Of a DNA stretch of 64,000 nucleotides, positions 57,673 through 64,000 are shown in pieces. Within the stretch, counting starts at the first letter, position 1; every line of letters starts with the position of its first letter. Source of the stretch: Benincasa hispida (Eukaryota; Streptophyta; Magnoliopsida; Cucurbitales; Cucurbitaceae). The notes beneath the pieces were generated by a model that had not been told where the DNA came from, did not search any database, and was given only the letters and a program-made list of their open reading frames with translations. Both the position numbers and the translations under genes were made by a program. The stretch spans positions 27,344,866 through 27,408,865 of the forward strand of contig NC_052350.1 of assembly GCF_009727055.1 (NCBI RefSeq). Reading direction: 5' to 3'.

Positions 57673-59948
57673 TGTTGAAATATTTTTAAATAAACTCTAT
57701 TAAATATGCATCTAAATCCATTTTCAGCAAAAATTATAAAGTACCCAATAAATCTTTATTTATTTGCAACGATACTTTAGTGATTTAGAACAATTGCTAC
57801 CGAGGGCCAGTCAAGAATTCCTTCACAGAAGCAAGACAGTTCTTGACTAAATACTATCTCTAGAATAACTCATATTCTAATTGTTCTTTTGGTTATCATT
57901 TTCGATCAAGATCTTTACTAACAATTAGTAATTCTTCTAAGTGTAACCTGCCATTTTCAGATTTTATAGAACGGTATGAATATGCCTCCGAAATAAAAGA
58001 CAATACCCAAGACGGAACTATAAGACCCTATTCATTTTACTGAAGCTTGGGTCGTTCTGAATCCTATGTTACAACCCTCCGAGGGGATCGCCACGGTTAA
58101 TGACTAGCTAGTGTTGCCTAAAAACGACAACAGATGCAACATAGGAATCTCACGGTTCAAACTAATGGAGGAGACCGTAGGACAATGTTGATACATTTCC
58201 TTCACCCACTTACTATGAACTACCTCCCTCATTCACCTTGTTATTGACTCATGCAAACACTTTCTGAATGGAGCAGTCGCAGTAAAAGCCATACGAAGCC
58301 AACCATGGATCTCACGGTGTGAACTCTTCAAGACGTGAGACCTAATAACTATATATCGAATATATTGTTAATCTCCCACTGAAGTGTTCTATGTGTTTGG
58401 GTATTTACTTAGGTGTAATGGCTAAATATAAACAATCTAAGTCTAAGAGGTTTATCTAAGTATAACGCTTATAAATGGATTTTACCTACAATGTCTAGGT
58501 GATAAACCATTTTAGTACCTCACATCGCTCACGCAAGCTCATAAAATTAGTTTACAACACTCAATCTTTCGGTCATAATCCCCAAGTAGAAGGTGTTCCG
58601 TAAACCGTCAACTTAAGTACCCCCCAGCCTTAGACAGGTTTATGAACCGATAAGAGCTTGTAATCAGATTTTATAAGGTAACAATCTATTTTAATGATTA
58701 AAATTAGTTGTTAACCTAAGTGAGCATGCAACTGTTCTTTGTTATGGATTTTAAATGTCTAACCCAATTTTATAACAGCTTACAAAATTTTAGACATGCT
58801 AAACATCCACAACATTTAACAAAGGCATTCAATATCTAATATAACCATTATATTAAATATAACCCTAACATGCATACTATATATTATAACGATTATAACA
58901 TACTTTTAATGCGTTAACATGCTTCCTACGGTGGGGTTTTAAATCTACATGGCATACTATATGCATATACATGAATTATGTAATTATTACATACATCACA
59001 TGCATAAACAATTAAATACTAATTGATATGGTTTTAGTTTTGGCATAAACATGTAAACAGAAGCCTAACTATTACAAACAGCTTTAAAACCGTCTTTGAA
59101 CCGCTCCAAACCGAACCCAAGCATCTTAAACCAGACTGGATTTGAACCGGACCAACAAAGTCTGAATCGAACCAGCCAAAAACCCTTTGAGGTTGAACCA
59201 GATTGGACCTTGAGAAAATCGATCGAACCGGCTGCTCTCAGTCCAACCTCAAATCTCACTAAGGCTGATCATGTAACACTGAAGGCTATCGTCTAACGCC
59301 ATCACCTAGTGTTGAGCAGAAGTACACAATCGCTTAGTGTCTTCTGTCTATCGCATAGTGTGAAGGTTTAGCTCTTAATGCATCGCTTAGCACTTCAATG
59401 CATCGCTTAGTGTGCGTCACAACTACACAATCGTGAAGTGTCGTGTAGCACCTCCAACGCATCGTTTAGTTCCCACACAAAGTTACACAATTGCGTAGTG
59501 CTATCATATAACATTTCAATGCATCGTTTAGCTCCCACAGGTACACGATCGTCTAGCTCCCAACATCACAACGACTAGTGCCCATAGCTATATGATCGTC
59601 TAGATTTTCTTCACATCGTGTAACGCCTGGAACTAGAAGATCGTTTAGCATCTGAACCTCAACGACAATTTTAAGCAGAAGCTGAAAAAACTGGAACAGC
59701 AGCTCGACCTTCTTCACTTGTTTCTTCAATTACATCTTAATTTCAACTCTAATGACTCCAAATAAATTACAGACTCTTAATAACACATATAAGCTCATGA
59801 AACAAGAGCCAATTACAAATTTGATTGAGAAATTAAAGAGAAATAAAATGCCAAAACTCAAAAAGCCATATCAGAGCATCAGTTTCATATATCTGATGAA
59901 AAAACGCCCACCATACCAAAATTAAACTGAATTGAATGCTTATATGAT
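57673..59948 (-). other. Copia-4 untranslated leader
   Basis: Minus-strand counterpart of the Copia-3 leader, including the ACGATC array at 59270-59655 and the heading motifs near 58140-58330. Length is about 2.28 kb without insertion. The 64-66 codon frames near 59065-59296 (both strands) are low-complexity leader, not genes. Confidence 0.75.
59270..59655 (-). repeat. ACGATC palindrome array in the Copia-4 leader
   Basis: Reverse-strand equivalent of the arrays at 1-480 and 13975-14690, with units such as CGATCGTCTAGCTCCC and CATCGCTTAG. Copy number and spacing differ from the other leaders. Confidence 0.68.
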
Positions 59949-59960
59949 GCTCTAATACCA
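59949..59960 (-). other. Primer-binding site of Copia-4
   Basis: The minus strand reads TGGTATTAGAGC, 2 bases from the LTR end at 59963. One mismatch from the Copia-3 PBS. Confidence 0.87.
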
Positions 59961-59962
59961 AT

Positions 59963-62900
59963 TGTAAAAGTGTATCAACATGCAGCGGAAGCAACAAGAA
60001 TCAATAATGTCACACCCCGCCCCGAGCCCGCACTCCTGAGCCCGAGGAGAGGTGTGAGGGACCACAGATACCACCCTTTTGTGATACCTACTGTCCAACT
60101 GAACCTCTTTACTACACTCAATAAACTTTTAAGTCAAGGAGATAATAATAACTGATTAAGTAAGCCTATTTTATATTACAACAATGTAATGTTCATACAA
60201 CTCCAAGACTTAATTACAAAGTTTACAACAACCATTCTTAAAACCCTCAGGAAGTGTAATTGTGGCTTGTGGCAAACCTTGACTTTAGCAGCACCCTGGA
60301 ACTCCTCACCTTTCGCTACCTGGGAAGAAAAACATGAAAGAAAAGAATGAGCTTTACAAAGCTCAATGAGTGGTAAGCAACTTATAGAGTCTATTTCAAC
60401 TCATAAATAACAAGCATATCATAAATACGAGGTTACATTCAAACCTCATCCTTGAATAAGTTTGTTCTTAACTCTATCTACACGTACGGTAGATAGCTAA
60501 ATGGATAACTACTTAGAATGAGCCTATTCATGAACACTTACTCTGCTACGTTCCCTTTTGTTCCCAATGCCTCCTATGTGCACATGGCTCCCCGCTCATG
60601 GGCTCAGAAGCTAGGCCCATCGGCCCTCTAACCATCCCATGCGAGGATCCTCCTATAGGCTCAGGAACTAGACCTCCCGATCCCCTGACCATCCCGTGAG
60701 GTTTTGCTTTCGGGCTCAGAAACTAGGTCTATTGACCCCCTGACCATCCCGATCACATAATCTCATTCTCATGCTAGATACTCATTCATAACATAAGTAT
60801 ATACTATTTACTCTAAAAGATATGCTTTAAGACTTAAAGGAAATTATCACTCACCTTGGTAAGGATATGAATCTTCCTTTCTAGAAGTTCCTTGATCACT
60901 CACTGAGCTTTGTGAAGCTCATTCTTTTCTTTCATGTTTTTCTTCCCATGTAGCGAAAGGTGAGGAGTTCCAGGGTGCTGCTAAAGTCAAGGTTTGCCAC
61001 AAGCCACAATTACACTTCCGAAGGGTTTTTAAGAATGGTTCTTGTAAACTTTGTAATTAAGTCTTGGAGTTGTATGAATATTACATTGTTGTAATATAAA
61101 ATGAGCCTACTTAATCAGTTGTTGTTATCTCCTTGACTTAATGTTTATTGAGTGTAGTAAAGAGGTTCAGTTGGATAGTAGGTCTCACAAAAGGGTGGTA
61201 TCTGCGGTCCTTCACGCCTCTCATCGGGCTCGAGGCGGGGTGTGACAAATAAGCATTCAAATTCACTAATTTTGGCAGAAACTAAAGCATGCTCATCAAA
61301 TATAAGAGGGTTTGTAGTCATGCCTTTATAGAACTTTTCAAGATCTTGATCAACAGCAGTTGTCTTCTTCAAAGAACACTGTGAAGCACCTCAAGATCTT
61401 CCCCACTATTCCATTGGATTTTTAGAACAAGTTGTGGGACTAAATAATAGCTTGAAGCAACGGAAAACCAGAGAAAAGCTTATTGCACCAGCACTGTTTC
61501 TCTAAAATTTCTATTGAATGCATGTCTCAAATTCACTCCAATCTTCTTTATTTATTGCAGGTGAACATGCAAAGAAGAAAATTGCATGAGTTGCAGCTCA
61601 TGCTTGGAGTAAATGAAGAGGAGGAAATGGTGTTTGTGCGAGCATGTAGAAGATGGGTAATGGAAAAACTCATTTTTCCATTTGTGCATGTTTTTCAACT
61701 TTTCAATTTTCTAAAAAACAAATAATATTTCAAAATTCAATTTTAATTTTAAAACTGAAAACATTACTAATTTTCTAATAAATAATAAATCATTATTTAA
61801 ATAATCATTTAAATAATTCTAATTAATTTAATATCAAATATTAAATTAATTTTTACACAAATTCATCTTCATATATTTAAATCATATTTAAATATATATT
61901 CTCCTATTTCGTTTAGTTCTAATTTGAACGTTTCAAATTAATTTTTCAAGCCAATCTAAAACTTATCCATTTACAAGCTAGTAAGGGGACCTTGCAAACC
62001 TATAGATCATGGACTCCAACGATCCGAGATTAATCGGCTAAACTCATTAGACCAATCTAACCCCCATTCATTAACTAATGGGTCACTCCACTATAGCCCA
62101 TAGTTGAACTCCCCTCATTATAGATATATTATGTCCACTTTATATAACCATAATCAGTAAATGATCCTTCACAGGTTGTTCGTAATCACAGCTGGGTCAA
62201 GATAATCGTTTTACCCCTGTTAATACATCTTGTTTCTTAAGTTCCCACTGACCCTCTAATGAACAATTTTGATTCATAATCCCTATGAATCAAATCCTTT
62301 CTCTATCATGAGAAGGCGAGGCAGCGATTGTTCAAGACCTGAAATCAGTACTTAAGAGAACAACCTATCTGCTAACCCTAAATTGGGTAGGAGTGAATTC
62401 CATCTTGCAATGCTATGTCCTCAGCTATTCATCCTGTCTTATCCCCAAAATGGGAGGCTTATTGAGCAGTGTTGTTGAACTACTCTCACTATTTGCAGAT
62501 CAAAGGATAATCCCAAACAAACAGAAGTTCATTGCTTGCTCAGGATTAAGAACGAGTTAACCTAGGTTATTTACTAAAAGAAATAGTCAGTTTTCACAGT
62601 AAACGATCGGTATAAAGAAAAGTGACTATTTTCTGGTCCAGTCTATATGCAAACTCATTGCATAGGATGCCCCCACTCACATGTCTCAACATGAACGATC
62701 TGTGGATCACATCGTTTGTAGCACTTTACAACTTTTTGTAACAACTACAAAGTGGGTCGCATCCAATAGTGTTACTAGGATGAGATACCCAATTTCATCC
62801 ATATACTTATTAGACCATTTAGGCTATATACTGTTAACTTGATCCTGTTTATGTCACTATATAAAGTTACAATATTCAGACTATACCCATGGATTTTCTA

Positions 62901-62981
62901 ATAGAATGCAAAATCAAAAACTTATTTTATTGATAAATAGAATGTTTAACACGAATTGTGAGTTCTAGGATTTTCCCAACA
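59963..62981 (-). repeat. Copia-4 5' LTR, carrying the foldback insertion
   Basis: Bounded by TGTAAAAGTGTATCAAC at 59963 and TTCCCAACA at 62981. Without the 60008-61247 insertion it is about 1.77 kb, matching the 3' LTR. The outer flank GTTAT (62982-62986) equals the left flank at 22713. Its intact segment at 61630-61645 shows the empty site used by the gypsy block in the other LTR. The frame at 61483-61725 is LTR sequence. Confidence 0.88.
60008..61247. mobile_element. Foldback element with gypsy-LTR-derived arms (1.24 kb)
   Basis: Ends TGTCACACCCCGCC at 60008 and GGCGGGGTGTGACA at 61247, flanked by perfect AATAA (60003-60007 and 61248-61252). The arms, about 60008-60374 and 60895-61247, are inverted copies of each other, more than 90% alike by eye, and both correspond to the 3' end of the gypsy LTR type seen at 31153-31460. 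The middle holds a three-unit tandem repeat (60590-60755, units around GGGCTCAGAAACTAGG). No coding capacity. It is not a typical MITE: the target duplication is 5 bases and the ends are LTR ends. Confidence 0.85.
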
Positions 62982-62986
62982 GTTAT

Positions 62987-63360
62987 ATAGTGAGACTATT
63001 CATTTCATGGTCCGGTCTTATACAAACTCTTTGTATAGAACACCCATGTTCCCATGTCTCCACATGAATGATAAGGATCACATCATTTATAGCACTTTAC
63101 AACAATTGTAACAACTACAAAGCGGACCGTATTCGTAGTATCACTAGGATAAGGTACCCTCCCAGTCTTATCCATTTACTAAGGATTGTATAGGTTATCA
63201 CTTAAACACGATTCACCTGTATGTCTCCACATACATGTTTAATTACAGAAGATAACCTTAGATCTTAGTTTATTGGTTTTGTGGGTTATTACTACTAAAT
63301 GTGAAATAAAATGCCTTAAATTTTATTAGATAAATAAATTGTTTGTACATTACACTTACA
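62987..63360 (-). repeat. Copia-2 5' LTR, 5' portion
   Basis: Host LTR sequence resuming after Copia-4, similar in layout to the Copia-1 LTR start (compare 5860-6200 in reverse: 'scaffold' segments with cold-spot AT runs and paired ATCATTC/TGTAACAAC blocks). It is cut at 63361 by another LTR before its own TGTT... start is reached. Confidence 0.65.
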
Positions 63361-64000
63361 TGTAAGGATCGGATCCCGCAGCGGAAGCGTTTCCACGAGG
63401 AATGCCTTACATCCTGCAATTGTTACACTAAACAAAATAAATAAACATGTAAATTAGCATACTTTTAGGGAAAGGGTCAGAACGATTCTTACCTTTGTAG
63501 ATTCCTAATGCCATGAACAAGTCTCTCCAAGGCTCCAACGAACGGGTCTCCAAACGATCTTGATCACAAACAACTCCTTGAACGATCTCGAACACTACCA
63601 CAAGAGAAACCTCGTTATTCTCTTATGATTCCAATAGAGGATAGGTGGTATCCAACTATTGGGAGAGGGAGAGGAGAATAGAGTTGTTTGGAAAGTAGAG
63701 AGGCTTAGAGAATTTTGCATAATAACATTAGGGAGTTGTGTATTGTCAGAGTTTTTGTACAATGAAACTCTATTGTGTGTTTTGCAAAGGGTCATAGGGA
63801 AATCTTTATATAGGGAAGGACCAAGGCTTTTCCTTAATATATTTTCTTTTTCCTAATATATATTTTCCATTTTTGTAATTAATTAAATAGCACTTATTTA
63901 ATTAATTAGCCCATTTAATTAAATAGAACTTATTTAATTAATTAGCTCATTTAATTAAATAACACTTATTTAATTAATTAGCCCAATTAAATAACACTTA
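63361..64000 (-). repeat. Start of another minus-strand LTR, running out of the window
   Basis: TGTAAGGATCGGATCCCGCAGCGGAAGCG at 63361 has the CCGCTGCG(GG)-type 3' LTR end seen in related copia LTRs (minus strand). A minus-strand TATA-like TATATAAAG lies at 63805-63813 and AT-rich U3 follows. The left boundary is an abrupt change from Copia-2 LTR. The 65-codon frames at 63595-63856 are not supported as genes. Confidence 0.55.
63881..64000. repeat. 36-base AT-rich tandem repeat
   Basis: Three full units and part of a fourth of AATTAAATAGCACTTATTTA plus TAATTAGCCCATTT: 63881-63916, 63917-63952, 63953 onward. The array continues beyond the window. Confidence 0.85.

Noticed and set aside
60008..61247. 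A MITE or classical TIR DNA transposon (hAT, Mutator, PIF)
   Set aside because: The 5-base duplication and LTR-identical ends do not fit the 8-, 9- or 3-base duplications of those groups. The arms match gypsy LTR 3' ends.

Overview
The window is plant nuclear DNA made almost entirely of nested, decayed LTR retrotransposons of two superfamilies. One is Ty1/copia: gag with a single CCHC knuckle, PR-IN-RT-RNaseH order, and primer-binding sites matching initiator Met-tRNA. The other is Ty3/gypsy of chromovirus type: RT-RNaseH-IN order and a chromodomain-like integrase tail. I see no convincing single-copy host gene, tRNA, rRNA or organelle segment. The copia and gypsy proteins resemble families I associate with cucurbit genomes, but that is recollection, not a search result.

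Layout. The base layer is one minus-strand copia element (Copia-2). Its pol/gag lie at 7940-11016, its leader at 19623-21076, its PBS at 21077-21088, and its 5' LTR at 21091-22717 continuing at 62987-63360. Four things have broken it up: Copia-1 (+, 1-7939, entering from outside the window); Copia-3 (+, 11017-19622, with a large pol deletion and a truncated 5' LTR); Copia-4 (-, 22718-62981, flanked by GTTAT on both sides although its ends are 40 kb apart); and an unrelated LTR starting at 63361.

Copia-4 carries in its 3' LTR a 25.2 kb gypsy block (23172-48375, flanked by GTGTG on both sides). It also carries two solo LTRs in gag (53292-55147 and 55534-57589) and a 1.24 kb foldback element in its 5' LTR (60008-61247, flanked by AATAA). 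The gypsy block is a mosaic of four forward and four reverse LTR copies or pieces, with reverse pol segments between them. One of those pol segments contains a further solo LTR (31153-32711).

The most consequential observation is at 44858-44895: two head-to-head 19-bp Tn5 mosaic ends, which is the Nextera (mate-pair) junction adapter. It is synthetic library sequence left in the assembly, inside the most rearranged part of the gypsy block. The repeated tail-to-tail LTR joins around it should therefore be treated as possible scaffold or assembly chimeras until long reads span them.

Nearly every coding region is broken by stops, frameshifts, deletions or loss of catalytic residues. The best-preserved open frames are a gypsy RT (41035-41970, -) and a gypsy integrase/chromodomain segment (45794-46636, -). 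Stretches without coding potential are LTRs or the long untranslated leaders between PBS and gag. Those leaders carry arrays of an imperfect palindrome built on CTAAACGATCGTGTAG.
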